The notes under the pieces: generated by a model
What the model was told of the DNA's origin: nothing
The model's input: the letters and a program-made list of their open reading frames with translations, nothing else
The model's database searches: none
Translations under genes and position numbers: made by a program
Shown: positions 38,994 to 47,450 of the stretch, piece by piece
Layout of the letters: each line of letters opens with the position of its first letter
Numbering within the stretch: position 1 is the first letter of the stretch
NCBI RefSeq assembly: GCF_030410485.1
Contig: NZ_JAUHHC010000005.1
Span: 1-64,000 of the forward strand
DNA length: 64,000 nt
Source: Roseateles violae
GTDB lineage: Bacteria; Pseudomonadota; Gammaproteobacteria; Burkholderiales; Burkholderiaceae_C
Direction: 5' to 3'

Positions 38994-40126
38994 AAGCCAT
39001 CCTCCTGGTGCTGGGCCTGCTGCTAATCGGCGCGGCCCAGGCCCACAAGCCCAGCGACGCCTATCTGCGCCTGACGCTGCAGGGCCAGGTGCTGGAGCAG
39101 CGTTTCGACATCGCGCTGCGCGACCTCGACCGCGATCTGCAGCTCGATGCCGACGATGACGGCGAGCTGCGCTGGGGCGAGGTGCGCCAGCGCGCGGCCG
39201 AGATCGCGGCCCTGGCCGAGCAGGGACTGGGCCTGCAACTGCTGGACGCGCAGGGCGCCGCCTGCCCGGCCGGCCCGCTGCAGCCGCTGCAGCTGGATAG
39301 CCACAGCGACGGCCGCTACCTGCTGCTGCGCCGGCAACTCGTCTGCGCCGCCGCGCCGCAAGAGCTGACCCTGCGCTATCGCCTGTTCGCCGCCAGCGAT
39401 CCGACGCATCGCGGCGTCGCCCATCTGGCGCTGGACGCGCCGGCTGCCCGGACGCTGGTGCTGGCGCCCGATGGTCAGGCGCGTCGCTTCCCCTTGGGCC
39501 AGGCCGCCGCCACGCCGGCGCCGAGCCTGGCCAGCTTCTTCGTCGAAGGCATCCATCACATCTGGATCGGCGTCGACCACCTCCTCTTCCTGCTCTCACT
39601 GCTGCTGCCGGCGGTGCTCGTGCGGCCCGCGGGCCGCTGGCAGCCGGCGCCGCGGCTGCGGCCGGTGCTGGCCGAGGTGCTGGGGGTGGTGACGGCCTTC
39701 ACCGTCGCGCATTCGATCACCTTGGCGCTGGCGGCCTTCGACCTCGTCGATCCGCCCTCGCGCTGGGTCGAATCGCTGATCGCCTTCAGCGTGCTGCTGG
39801 CGGCGCTGAACAATCTTTATCCGCTGCTGGACAGCGGCCGCTGGCGCCTGACCTTGGTGTTCGGCCTGGTCCATGGCTTCGGCTTCGCCGGCGCGCTGAA
39901 GGACCTCGGCCTCGCTCAGGGCGGGCTGGCCGGGCCATTGGTGATGTTCAACCTCGGCGTCGAGGCCGGCCAGCTGGCCATCGTCGCCGTCTTCGTGCCG
40001 CTGGCCTGGGTCTTGCGAAAGCAGGGCGGCTACCGCCGCGGCCTGCTCGGTGGCGGCTCGGCCCTGATCGCGCTGCTGGCCACCGTCTGGCTGGCCGAGC
40101 GCGCCCTGGACCTGAAACTGCCATGA
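38990..40126 (+). CDS. HupE/UreJ-family membrane protein
   Basis: A 378-residue protein with a signal peptide (ILLVLGLLLIGAAQAH), a periplasmic N-terminal domain with acidic patch (LDADDDGELRWGEV) and a C-terminal HupE/UreJ-type membrane domain with FVEGIHHIWIGVDHLLFLLS, HSITLALAAF and LVHGFGFAGALKDLGLA. The His and Asp residues are the expected nickel or cobalt ligands. HupE/UreJ proteins supply nickel for hydrogenase and urease. Genes overlap on both sides (ATGA overlaps). ureEF lies about 23 kb away; a link is possible but not shown. Confidence 0.88.
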   Translation: MKAILLVLGLLLIGAAQAHKPSDAYLRLTLQGQVLEQRFDIALRDLDRDLQLDADDDGELRWGEVRQRAAEIAALAEQGLGLQLLDAQGAACPAGPLQPLQLDSHSDGRYLLLRRQLVCAAAPQELTLRYRLFAASDPTHRGVAHLALDAPAARTLVLAPDGQARRFPLGQAAATPAPSLASFFVEGIHHIWIGVDHLLFLLSLLLPAVLVRPAGRWQPAPRLRPVLAEVLGVVTAFTVAHSITLALAAFDLVDPPSRWVESLIAFSVLLAALNNLYPLLDSGRWRLTLVFGLVHGFGFAGALKDLGLAQGGLAGPLVMFNLGVEAGQLAIVAVFVPLAWVLRKQGGYRRGLLGGGSALIALLATVWLAERALDLKLP

Positions 40127-42183
40127 GCCTGATCAAGGATTTGTCCGTCGCCGCCCTGCTGGCGCCGCTGCTGGCGCAGGCGGCCGAGCCGCAGCCACAG
40201 CCGGAGCGGCTCGATCGGGTCGAGGTGCTCGGCCATTACCAGCTGGGCCTGGGCCAGTCGAATGCGGCCAGCGAAGGCACGGTGCGCGCCAGCCTGATCG
40301 AGACGCGTCCGGCGCTGCGGCCGGCCGAGCTGCTGGAGTTCGTGCCCGGCATGATCGTCACCCAGCACAGCGGCGACGGCAAGGCCAACCAGTACTTCCT
40401 GCGCGGCTTCAATCTGGACCATGGCACCGATTTCGCAAGTTATGTCGACGGCATGCCGGTCAATATGGTCAGCCATGCCCATGGCCAGGGCTATAGCGAT
40501 CTGAACTTCCTGATCCCCGAACTGGTCCAGCGCATCGACTACCGCAAGGGCCCCTACAGCGCCAGCGACGGCGACTTCGCCTCGGCCGGCAGCGCGCGCC
40601 TGCTGCTGCGCGACAAGCTTCCCCACGAGATGGCCAGCCTGACCTTGGGCGAGCACGGCTACGCCCGCGCGCTGCTGGCCGGGGGCCTGGCGCTGGGCCC
40701 CGGCCGCCTGCTGGGCGCCGTCGAGCTGCACCGCAACGACGGCCCCTGGCAGCAGCCGGAAAAGCTGCGCAAGTTCAATAGCGTGCTGCGCTACAGCGAG
40801 GGCGGCGAGGACGGCTCGCGCTCGCTGAGCCTGATGGCCTACGACAGCCGCTGGACCGCCACCGACCAGATCCCCGCGCGGGCCGTGGCCGGGGGCCGCC
40901 TCGACCGCTTCGGCAGCCTCGACCCCAGCGACGGCGGCAGCAGCCGGCGCCTGAGCCTCTCGGCCCGGCAGACGCGCAACACCGAGGACGGCGACTGGCA
41001 GCTCGATGCCTATTACGTCCAGTCGCGGCTGACGCTGTTTTCCAACTTCACTTATCTGCTCGACGATCCGCTCCACGGCGACCAGTTCGAGCAGGCTGAA
41101 GCGCGCCAGCTGCTCGGCGGCGAGGCGAGCCGGCGCTGGCAGTTCGAATGGCGAGGCCTGCACCAGCAGTTCAGCCTGGGCGCCCAGTTCCGACACGACG
41201 GCCTGAGCCCGGTGGGCCTCTATGCCACCGAGGCGCGCCGGCGCCTCGCGACGAGGCAGGAGAGCGAGCTGCGGCAAACCAGCGCCGGCGTCCATGCCGA
41301 ACTGTCCAGCGGCTGGACGCCCTGGCTGCGCAGCGTCGTCGGGCTGCGCGGCGATGCCGCGCGTTTCAAAGTGCACAGCTCGATCGCCGAGAACAGCGGC
41401 CGGGCGCAGGACAGCCTGGTCTCGCCGAAGCTGGCGCTGATCCTCGGCCCCTGGCGCAAGACCGAGCTGTTCCTCAACTACGGAGAGGGCTTTCACAGCA
41501 ACGACGCGCGCGGCACGGTCGCCCGCATCGCGCCCAAGGAGGGCACGCCGGTCGAGCCGGTGCCTGGTCTCGTGCCCAGCCGCGGCGGTGAGCTGGGTCT
41601 GCGCAGCGAGTGGCTGCCGGCCCTGCAGAGCTCGCTGGCGCTGTGGCGGCTGGACCTGGCCTCTGAGCTGGTCTTTGTCGGCGATGCCGGCGACACCGAG
41701 CCGCAGCGCGCCAGCCGCCGCCAGGGCTTCGAGTGGAACACCCATTGGCAGCTGAACCGCAGCTGGCAGTTGGACCTGGACCTGGCCGCCTCGAAGGCCC
41801 GCTACCGCGACGACGCGCCCGAGGGCAACCGGGTGCCCGGTGCTGTCGACCGCGTCGCCTCGCTGGGCCTGAGCTGGAACGAGCCCTCATCGCGGTGGTC
41901 CGCGCAGTTCCAGCTGCGCCATTTCGGCCCACGCGATCTGGTCGAGGACGGCTCGCAGCGCTCCAAGGCCACGACGCTGGCCTATGCCCGCGCGAGCTGG
42001 CAGGCCAGCCCGCAGCTGCGCCTGAGCCTGGACGTCTTCAATCTGTTCAAGCGCCAGGCCAGCGACATCGACTACTTCTACGAGTCGCGCCTGCAGGGCG
42101 AGGCCGCGACCGTGGCCGACCGGCATTTCCACCCGGTCGAGCCGCGCAGCTTCCGGCTGACGGCGAGCCTGTCCTGGCCTTGA
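40123..42183 (+). CDS. TonB-dependent receptor of the DUF4331/HupE operon
   Basis: A 686-residue TonB receptor. A short signal peptide (AALLAPLLAQAA) leads to a TonB-box-like DRVEVLGHY and a plug (ELLEFVPGMIVTQHSGDGKA, FLRGFNLDHGTDFASYVDG). The barrel ends ASLSW with a C-terminal P after the aromatic residue, a small departure from the usual terminal Phe. HGQGYSDLNFLIPE and His-rich loops near the plug suit a metal complex ligand. Its ATG overlaps the HupE stop, making five cotranscribed genes for outer-membrane, periplasmic and inner-membrane stages. Confidence 0.92.
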   Translation: MSLIKDLSVAALLAPLLAQAAEPQPQPERLDRVEVLGHYQLGLGQSNAASEGTVRASLIETRPALRPAELLEFVPGMIVTQHSGDGKANQYFLRGFNLDHGTDFASYVDGMPVNMVSHAHGQGYSDLNFLIPELVQRIDYRKGPYSASDGDFASAGSARLLLRDKLPHEMASLTLGEHGYARALLAGGLALGPGRLLGAVELHRNDGPWQQPEKLRKFNSVLRYSEGGEDGSRSLSLMAYDSRWTATDQIPARAVAGGRLDRFGSLDPSDGGSSRRLSLSARQTRNTEDGDWQLDAYYVQSRLTLFSNFTYLLDDPLHGDQFEQAEARQLLGGEASRRWQFEWRGLHQQFSLGAQFRHDGLSPVGLYATEARRRLATRQESELRQTSAGVHAELSSGWTPWLRSVVGLRGDAARFKVHSSIAENSGRAQDSLVSPKLALILGPWRKTELFLNYGEGFHSNDARGTVARIAPKEGTPVEPVPGLVPSRGGELGLRSEWLPALQSSLALWRLDLASELVFVGDAGDTEPQRASRRQGFEWNTHWQLNRSWQLDLDLAASKARYRDDAPEGNRVPGAVDRVASLGLSWNEPSSRWSAQFQLRHFGPRDLVEDGSQRSKATTLAYARASWQASPQLRLSLDVFNLFKRQASDIDYFYESRLQGEAATVADRHFHPVEPRSFRLTASLSWP

Positions 42184-42281
42184 GCTCTCGTCGAGCCGGT
42201 GGGCCGGCATGCTTGGCGCCACCGCGAGCCTCCGCGCCGCAGCGGCGGCCGGCCGATCGCTGCTGACGGTCGCTCTGCCTG

Positions 42282-42506
42282 CTAGGGGCGCCCGGCGTCG
42301 TCGGCTTCAAATGCCCGCGGCAGCTTGGACAGCGCTCCGGCAGCGGTCCGCTCGACAAAGCCATCGAGGATGGCCTTTTCCAGCGCAAGCCGGCTGTCCT
42401 CGGCTGACATTCCCTGCGCCGCCAGTTCTCGAAGCAATGCGGCCTCGTCGAAACCGGCATCCGGAAGGCCTCCGAGTGCGCCCTTGATGGCCAGGTTCAA
42501 GTTCAT
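42282..42506 (-). CDS. Small hypothetical protein
   Basis: A 74-residue protein from the ATG at 42506, mostly helical (LNLAIKGALGGLPDAGFDE, ALLRELAAQGMSAEDSRLAL, EKAILDGFVERTA). It resembles small cytoplasmic helix-turn-helix-like or regulator fragments, but no family is clear. It is convergent with the TonB receptor. The longer frame to 42554 or beyond has no better start. Confidence 0.45.
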   Translation of the reverse strand: MNLNLAIKGALGGLPDAGFDEAALLRELAAQGMSAEDSRLALEKAILDGFVERTAAGALSKLPRAFEADDAGRP

Positions 42507-42662
42507 GGCGACGTTCCGATCCTGACGGGTGCATAGCAATCGAAATGCCGTCACCGCGCTTTTGCGTAAGCCGATTCCTACACCGGCACAAGCGATACAT
42601 AACGTTACAGCTGCGGTTCAGACCGACAGAGCCGCTCTGGCTCTTCGCCGATGCTTCATGAC

Positions 42663-42668
42663 AGGAGG
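42663..42668 (+). promoter_or_regulatory. Strong Shine-Dalgarno for the 74-residue gene
   Basis: AGGAGG lies 6 bases before the ATG at 42675, the clearest ribosome site in this area. It decides the start of that small gene over the earlier TTG-type start at 42651. Confidence 0.7.
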
Positions 42669-42674
42669 TTCACC

Positions 42675-42899
42675 ATGCGAACTGAGATGGGGCCGGCAAA
42701 AACAGCGCTCGTCAACATGATGTTGCGCATCGAACGTACCAGGCAAATGCTGCGCCAGCGGCGGACGCGCGGCGATGGCCGGGAGTTAGCCGAAGCGGCA
42801 CTCAGCCCAGGCGGGCTGATCGACCCAACATTTGAAGACACCACTTGGTCCATCCGCATGAATAGCGCAAGTGACCCCCAGACCTTGCAGCAGGGCTAG
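42675..42899 (+). CDS. Small hypothetical protein with strong ribosome site
   Basis: A 74-residue protein starting MRTEMGPAKTALVNM, with a basic central helix (LRIERTRQMLRQRRTRGD) and an acidic, polar end. It has AGGAGG at an ideal distance and precedes a PEP-CTERM gene by 51 bases on the same strand. No family recognised. The Arg-rich helix could bind nucleic acid; this is speculation. Confidence 0.55.
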   Translation: MRTEMGPAKTALVNMMLRIERTRQMLRQRRTRGDGRELAEAALSPGGLIDPTFEDTTWSIRMNSASDPQTLQQG

Positions 42900-42950
42900 C
42901 TGCCCGGCGCATTGTGGATTCGACGCCATCGAAGAAGAGTGGGAGGCCCC

Positions 42951-43622
42951 ATGAACCTTGTTCGCCAGATCCTGTCGCTAAGCAGCGCAATGGCCATGAT
43001 CGGCATGTCCGCAGGGACAAGCGCCGCTACTGTTCCCTTCACCATCACCGGTGCCCAGTTCATGCAGGGAGCGGGCTACGGAATTGACCGTGCCGAGCTC
43101 AACGGCACCTTGCTCGACGTTCGATACTCGACGAGCGCATTCATGCCGCAGAGCTTCGCGCTGGGCATCGATGAGTCGGTCACTTTTGACTTTGGGACTC
43201 TCGATCTGCAGGAGGTGAATGCCCATGGTGGGATCGATTTGCTCAGGGAAACCGACGATCTCGGCATCAGCGCCAGCCTGACCTTCATCGATCAGAACGG
43301 TGTGGCGCAGGTCGTAACCATCAGCGGTGCCGCCACTGCGACTGCCGGCAGCGTCAGCGATTCGCAGGTGGACTTTGTCATCGACTGGTCGCCGGTGCCC
43401 GTCCTGCTCGGAAACGGCGGCCTATTTCAAGTCAGCCTGGACGATGTGTCGCTCTCCAGAATGGGATCGCAGGTCCAATCTGCCACCGTCACCCTTCTGG
43501 GCTCAGCCGAGCAGGCCGTCGCGCCCCAGGCCATCGAACTCCCGGAGCCCGCCCCGCTTGCCCTTCTCGCCGTCGGCATGGGCGGCGTCGCGGTCACCCG
43601 CCGTAGGCGAACCCAATCTTGA
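42951..43622 (+). CDS. PEP-CTERM sorting domain protein
   Basis: A 223-residue exported protein from the ATG at 42951 (GGGAGG upstream). The signal peptide is MNLVRQILSLSSAMAMIGMS, then a beta-rich domain (FTITGAQFMQGAGYGIDRAE, SVTFDFGTLDLQEVNAHG, SDSQVDFVIDWSPVPVLLG) and a tail LPEPAPLALLAVGMGGVAVT followed by RRRRTQ. The tail is PEP-CTERM-like, with the motif as LPEP and an Ala/Gly-rich helix. Its regularly spaced Asp residues suggest a calcium- or glycan-binding sandwich. Confidence 0.83.
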   Translation: MNLVRQILSLSSAMAMIGMSAGTSAATVPFTITGAQFMQGAGYGIDRAELNGTLLDVRYSTSAFMPQSFALGIDESVTFDFGTLDLQEVNAHGGIDLLRETDDLGISASLTFIDQNGVAQVVTISGAATATAGSVSDSQVDFVIDWSPVPVLLGNGGLFQVSLDDVSLSRMGSQVQSATVTLLGSAEQAVAPQAIELPEPAPLALLAVGMGGVAVTRRRRTQS

Positions 43623-43831
43623 CCCGGCTCATGCCTACCCCTGAGGGCGTGCATGTGAGCGTTTCAAGCAAGCAGTAACGATTCGGTCCTACCGGGGCGG
43701 GCGACGTCCGGCGCCCGGATCAGCGACCGGCATCCCCCAAAAGCGTATGCCGCAGCCGGAACGAGGTTTGCCACCTTGCGCCGTGGGCGATCCCGCCCAC
43801 GTCCGACATCAACCCGCAGCAAGGAGCACCC

Positions 43832-44371
43832 ATGAAACTTAAACCGATCGTCTACGCCGCCGCGCTGGCCCTCGTCAGCGGGGCCGCATTCGCAGAGGAC
43901 ATCAACCGCACCGTCACCCTGGTTCCCGACGTCGATTCCGCCGGTGTCTATTCGGCAGGCTGGGGCGTGACGCACAGTTTGGCGGGAAGCTTTACCGACA
44001 CGATCACCTTTTCGCCCGACGTGGGCGGCGCCTTCTCGGGGGGGCTGATCACCGTCGGTTTCATGAACACCGGCAATATCGACTTCACTTCCGTGACGAT
44101 CAACGGTCAGGCCTTCACGCTGTCGGGCACGGGCGCGGTCGAGACGGCCACCTTCGGCCCGCAGAACCTCAACGCACCGCTGACGCTGACGGTCAACGGC
44201 GTGGCGGGGCCGACGCTGGCGGCAGGAACGGCGATCTCGGCCAGCTATGGCGGCACGGCCAATCTCGCGCCGACGGCCCAGGCGGTCCCCGAACCGGAAA
44301 GCTATGCGCTGATGCTGGCCGGCCTCGGCGTGCTGGGCTGGCTGGGACGCCGCAATCGTCGGAACAGCTGA
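43832..44371 (+). CDS. FxDxF-type PEP-CTERM protein
   Basis: A 179-residue exported protein (signal peptide MKLKPIVYAAALALVSGAAF). The FTDTITF segment matches the FxDxF pattern, and the tail is [20 protein letters not shown] with GRRNRRN after it. The upstream 210 bases lack a gene. A terminator hairpin follows the stop. This closes the compositionally coherent part of the window: sequence beyond about 44.4 kb looks decayed. Confidence 0.88.
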   Translation: MKLKPIVYAAALALVSGAAFAEDINRTVTLVPDVDSAGVYSAGWGVTHSLAGSFTDTITFSPDVGGAFSGGLITVGFMNTGNIDFTSVTINGQAFTLSGTGAVETATFGPQNLNAPLTLTVNGVAGPTLAAGTAISASYGGTANLAPTAQAVPEPESYALMLAGLGVLGWLGRRNRRNS

Positions 44372-44404
44372 TCGATCGACCGAACGATCGCCTTCCTATC
44401 ATGG

Positions 44405-44440
44405 CCGGCCGGCGGCGGGCGCCCGCCCGGCCGGTCTTTT
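44405..44440 (+). terminator. Intrinsic terminator after the FxDxF PEP-CTERM gene
   Basis: A 14-pair GC hairpin (core GGCGGGCGCCCGCC, with a two-base bulge in the left arm) is followed by TCTTTT, 33 bases after the stop codon. Its shape and distance fit an intrinsic terminator. Confidence 0.75.
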
Positions 44441-44687
44441 GTCAGAGCCCTCAGGGCCAGGAGGCTTCGAGGCCGGGCAGCGCCGTCATCTCGGCGATCG
44501 TCGTGCCCGCGCCTCACTGCCGCGGCCAGCTTCATGGCGCTCAGGCGGCCGCAGCGGACTTCGCTCCATTGAAGGCGATCGGACTAGCAGCGCTCACCCA
44601 GGCAATCGATCCAGAACTTGACCTGAGAGCGATAACCGCTGTCCCGCTGGACGCGTATGGTGATGAACTCGGCCCGCTCTGCCGGCG

Positions 44688-45097
44688 CTGGGCTGGGCCG
44701 TCAAGCTGCTGGGCGTGGCCTATATGCTGTGGCTGGGGTGGAAGCTCGCCCGCGCCGCCCATCTGGCGCAGGCCAACGAACACCGATTGAACGTAAGCTT
44801 TTGGCAAGGCGTGGGTTTGCAGTTTTTCAATATCAAGGCCTGGATGCTCGCGCTGACGCTGACGCTGACCGCCGGCTGGGTGGTCAACGCCGCCCGCAGG
44901 CCCGCGTCCAATCCGGGCGAGCGACTGTCGATCGTCTGCGCAATCATGGCCGCCTTCGCGTTCAGCAGTAATTTTGTCTATGCGCTTGTCGGCTCACTGC
45001 TACGGGAATGGCTCGCGCAGGGGCGCCGCCTGCTGTGGTTCAACCGCGTCTTTGCGTTAGTCCTGTGGCCACGGCGAGCTGGATGCTGGCCGTATGA
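44688..45097 (+). pseudogene. LysE/RhtB amino-acid exporter, 5'-truncated and frameshifted
   Basis: Translation in one frame gives LGWAVKLLGVAYMLWLGWKL, NVSFWQGVGLQFFNIKAWML and LSIVCAIMAAFAFSSNFVYA, a clear C-terminal half of a LysE/RhtB exporter (FWQ...FNIKAW hallmark). The N-terminal half is missing. Near 45064 the frame is lost; the next frame continues with VATASWMLAV and a stop at 45095, matching the family's end. The frame is therefore broken by truncation and a shift. Nothing upstream to 44441 restores it. Confidence 0.8.
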
Positions 45098-45588
45098 AGC
45101 CGCAGGAAATCTGGAAATCAAGGGGCAGTGGCCGCCAACTGCTGGCTGAACGAGCGGCAAGAACGCGTGCACGGCTTGCGGCGAATCCACGAGCATGATC
45201 AATCGTCACCAGTAGGCCGATCTGAGTCATTCACGGTCCAGTGGCTGAACGGCAGCAAACACCGACACCGGTCGTTGAACGTCACCGGTCATGGTCGGCC
45301 GCTGCACCTTCGCAACCGGCCTCTCACTGCGGCACCCGCCGCGTGCCGGTTCCAACGACCGCTTCTGCACGCTCCGTCAGGCTCATGTCGACCCTGAACC
45401 GACATCCGCGACCGCAAATTGGCCGCCCCGAAGCTGCCAGTCGGAGCTGAGCACTCCCGAAGGAGGTCCCGCAGCAGCGGGCACACAAAGGTAGGCGGCA
45501 CTCTGGGCGATTGAGGCGTAGCGCGGCATGAGATCGTGGGGTTCACCCTATCAAAGTGACAGTCGAGCTTTCACAACATTGATCGATT
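45098..45588. other. No supported gene
   Basis: About 490 bases between two decayed genes. Short open frames occur on both strands but none has a start, composition or motif that supports coding. No RNA gene or repeat was recognised. It looks like a junction between the GC-rich block and the module from 45.9 kb. Confidence 0.5.
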
Positions 45589-45830
45589 TCAGACGGCACC
45601 AGCGACACCACGCTGGTGCAGGAACGCATCGATCTTCGGTGGGCGTCCGACGAACTCGACAAAGTTCTCGGTCATGGGGCGACTGCCGCCACGCTCCAGA
45701 ATCGCCTTGCGATAGCGCGCGCCAGTGGCGACGTTGAGGGCCCCTTCTCGCTCGAAAACTTCCCACGCGTCCGATGCTGCACCTCGGTCCAAAGGTACCG
45801 TTCGCCGCTGACGTCGACCTGAAGGCGATT
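45589..45830 (-). pseudogene. M3-family peptidase (Dcp/oligopeptidase) C-terminal remnant
   Basis: The minus strand encodes the C-terminal end of an M3 dipeptidyl carboxypeptidase-like enzyme: YLWTEV, then after a frame change AASDAWEVFEREGALNVATG, RKAILERGGSRPMTENFVEF and PPKIDAFLHQRGVA. The closing GGSRxxxxxFxxFxGRxPxxDAxLxxRG pattern is specific to M3 peptidases. The shift lies near 45775. The metal-binding HEFGH region and more than 80 percent of the gene are absent, so it is a remnant of a peptide-utilisation gene. Confidence 0.75.
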
Positions 45831-45888
45831 CCTTCGTCAGCCAAATGGCCGGCCTTCAACTGCCGGTTAAGAGGCTCGCTAAAGATTC

Positions 45889-47130
45889 TTAAATGCGAAA
45901 CCGTGTTGGCGAGAACGCTTCTGCCTCAGTGTAGGGAGAGCCTCCCTCCATCAGGTCGGCCAATAGCCTTGCGCTTGCAGGCCCCAGCGTGAAGCCCTGG
46001 TGACCATGCCCGCAGTTGACCCAAAGCCCCGGGTGCCGCGGGGCAGCTCCGATGATGGGCTTCATGTCCGCGCAGCAGGGCCGACTGCCCATCCAGGGGT
46101 CGATTTCTACCGGTCGACCAAGATCCAGCAACTGGCCGGCCATGGCCTCTGCGCCGATTAATTGGCGCGGCGTAGGCGTTGAATCAATGCAAGCAATCTC
46201 GGCACCGCTGGTGACGCGTAGACCTCGCAGCTGCGGCGCCATTACATAGCCGCGTTCTGCATCCAACGTGGTCACGTTTAGCTTCGCTCCACCCGTGTAG
46301 TGACGATGGTATCCACGTTTGACAAAGAGGGGCCAACGGTAGCCTAGGCGTCGCACTTGGCTGTCGGCCCATGCGCCCAAGGCGAGGACGGCTTGCTGCG
46401 CCTGCACCGGCCCTTCGTCGGTCTCGACCTGCCAGCCAGATGCGGTGGCGTTCAGGCTGTCTGCATTGCCACGCAGCAAGCGCCCGCCACGCTGCAGGAA
46501 GAGCTGTGCATAGCGCTCGACCAAGGCGCCAGGATCGCCGATGTTCCAGGAGTCCAGCCAGTGAACGGCGCCGGCCAAGGGTATGCGGAAGGCGGGTTCT
46601 GCCGTATCAATGGCCCGCGAGTCCAGCGCTGCGAATCGTATCCCGTACTCGCGTGACACGCGCTGTGCATTCCGCAGCGCATGTTCCATCGCCCTTTCAT
46701 CTCGGTAGATCATGCGGAGCCCATCGCGCTGCAGCAAATCCTCCGCGCCAGCCAGGCGCATCAGACGCGCATGCTCGTCCGTGGCATGCGCGATCAGACC
46801 CGCATACTGCCGACTGATGGCGCGATGCGATGCGGGTGCAGAGGCCTGCCAATATCGCAGCAACTGGGGCCAGAAGGCCAGCAGCCCACTCACGTGGTAG
46901 TTCACGTCGATCCCTCGACGGAAGACCACGTCCAGCAAGGCCCGCCAGTCGCGCGGCATGGCGTAGGGCTCGACGGCTTCACGCTGGATGACGCCGGCAT
47001 TCCCGTAGGAGGCTTCCTGGCCCGGTGGCCGTCGGTCCACCAGGGTGACCTGATGCCCGCGCAGCTGCAGCTCCAAAGCCGTACAGACGCCGACCATGCC
47101 GGCACCGAGAACCAGAATCTCTCGAGTCAC
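45889..47130 (-). CDS. DadA-like FAD-dependent D-amino-acid dehydrogenase
   Basis: A 413-residue flavoprotein from a GTG at 47130 (AAAAGG upstream). The N-terminus EILVLGAGMVGVCTALELQL binds FAD, and GNAGVIQREAVEPYAMP and the C-terminal LWVNCGHGHQGFTLGPASAR are typical of DadA-type D-amino-acid dehydrogenases, which pass electrons to the respiratory chain. An earlier start at 47172 or 47295 is possible but lacks homology. It lies 320 bases downstream of the S9 peptidase on the same strand; both could be one transcript. It is a different subtype from the DAO-like gene at 24256. Confidence 0.88.
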   Translation of the reverse strand: MTREILVLGAGMVGVCTALELQLRGHQVTLVDRRPPGQEASYGNAGVIQREAVEPYAMPRDWRALLDVVFRRGIDVNYHVSGLLAFWPQLLRYWQASAPASHRAISRQYAGLIAHATDEHARLMRLAGAEDLLQRDGLRMIYRDERAMEHALRNAQRVSREYGIRFAALDSRAIDTAEPAFRIPLAGAVHWLDSWNIGDPGALVERYAQLFLQRGGRLLRGNADSLNATASGWQVETDEGPVQAQQAVLALGAWADSQVRRLGYRWPLFVKRGYHRHYTGGAKLNVTTLDAERGYVMAPQLRGLRVTSGAEIACIDSTPTPRQLIGAEAMAGQLLDLGRPVEIDPWMGSRPCCADMKPIIGAAPRHPGLWVNCGHGHQGFTLGPASARLLADLMEGGSPYTEAEAFSPTRFRI

Positions 47131-47450
47131 TTCATATGCCTTTTCGTTTGCATTCGGATCCCTACAGCACATCAAACGAGTTGAAGTGCCGTGAGCGCAT
47201 TCGACTCGCCCTCTATGGACGCACGTTTTCGGCCTAAGCAAGCCGCGCCTCGCGCGTTGGGCGTATAGGCAGCAAGTCCTATTTCGCTGGCGCATCGCTT
47301 TGATAGCCCTCGCAGTGCCGATGATGTCAATCAGCCGTTTGAGGCTGTAGGCGTGGCGTTAAGAACCAGCTGCGTGTCCCCGCTGGGCGACCTGTTGGGC
47401 TGCAGCGATCGTTTTCGCCCTGGGCAATGCCGACCATCGGCGGAACATGA
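47131..47450. other. Intergenic gap without a supported gene
   Basis: 320 bases between two minus-strand genes. I see no gene, RNA, hairpin with T-tract or repeat. It may contain the promoter of the DadA-like gene. Confidence 0.4.

Noticed and set aside
37431-39599. Long minus-strand frames opposite the tetratricopeptide and HupE genes
   Set aside because: Low-complexity Arg/Gly/Ala translations antisense to genes with signal peptides and overlapping starts.
44401-44790. A 129-codon frame over the LysE remnant
   Set aside because: The LysE homology is in another frame; this translation has no family features.
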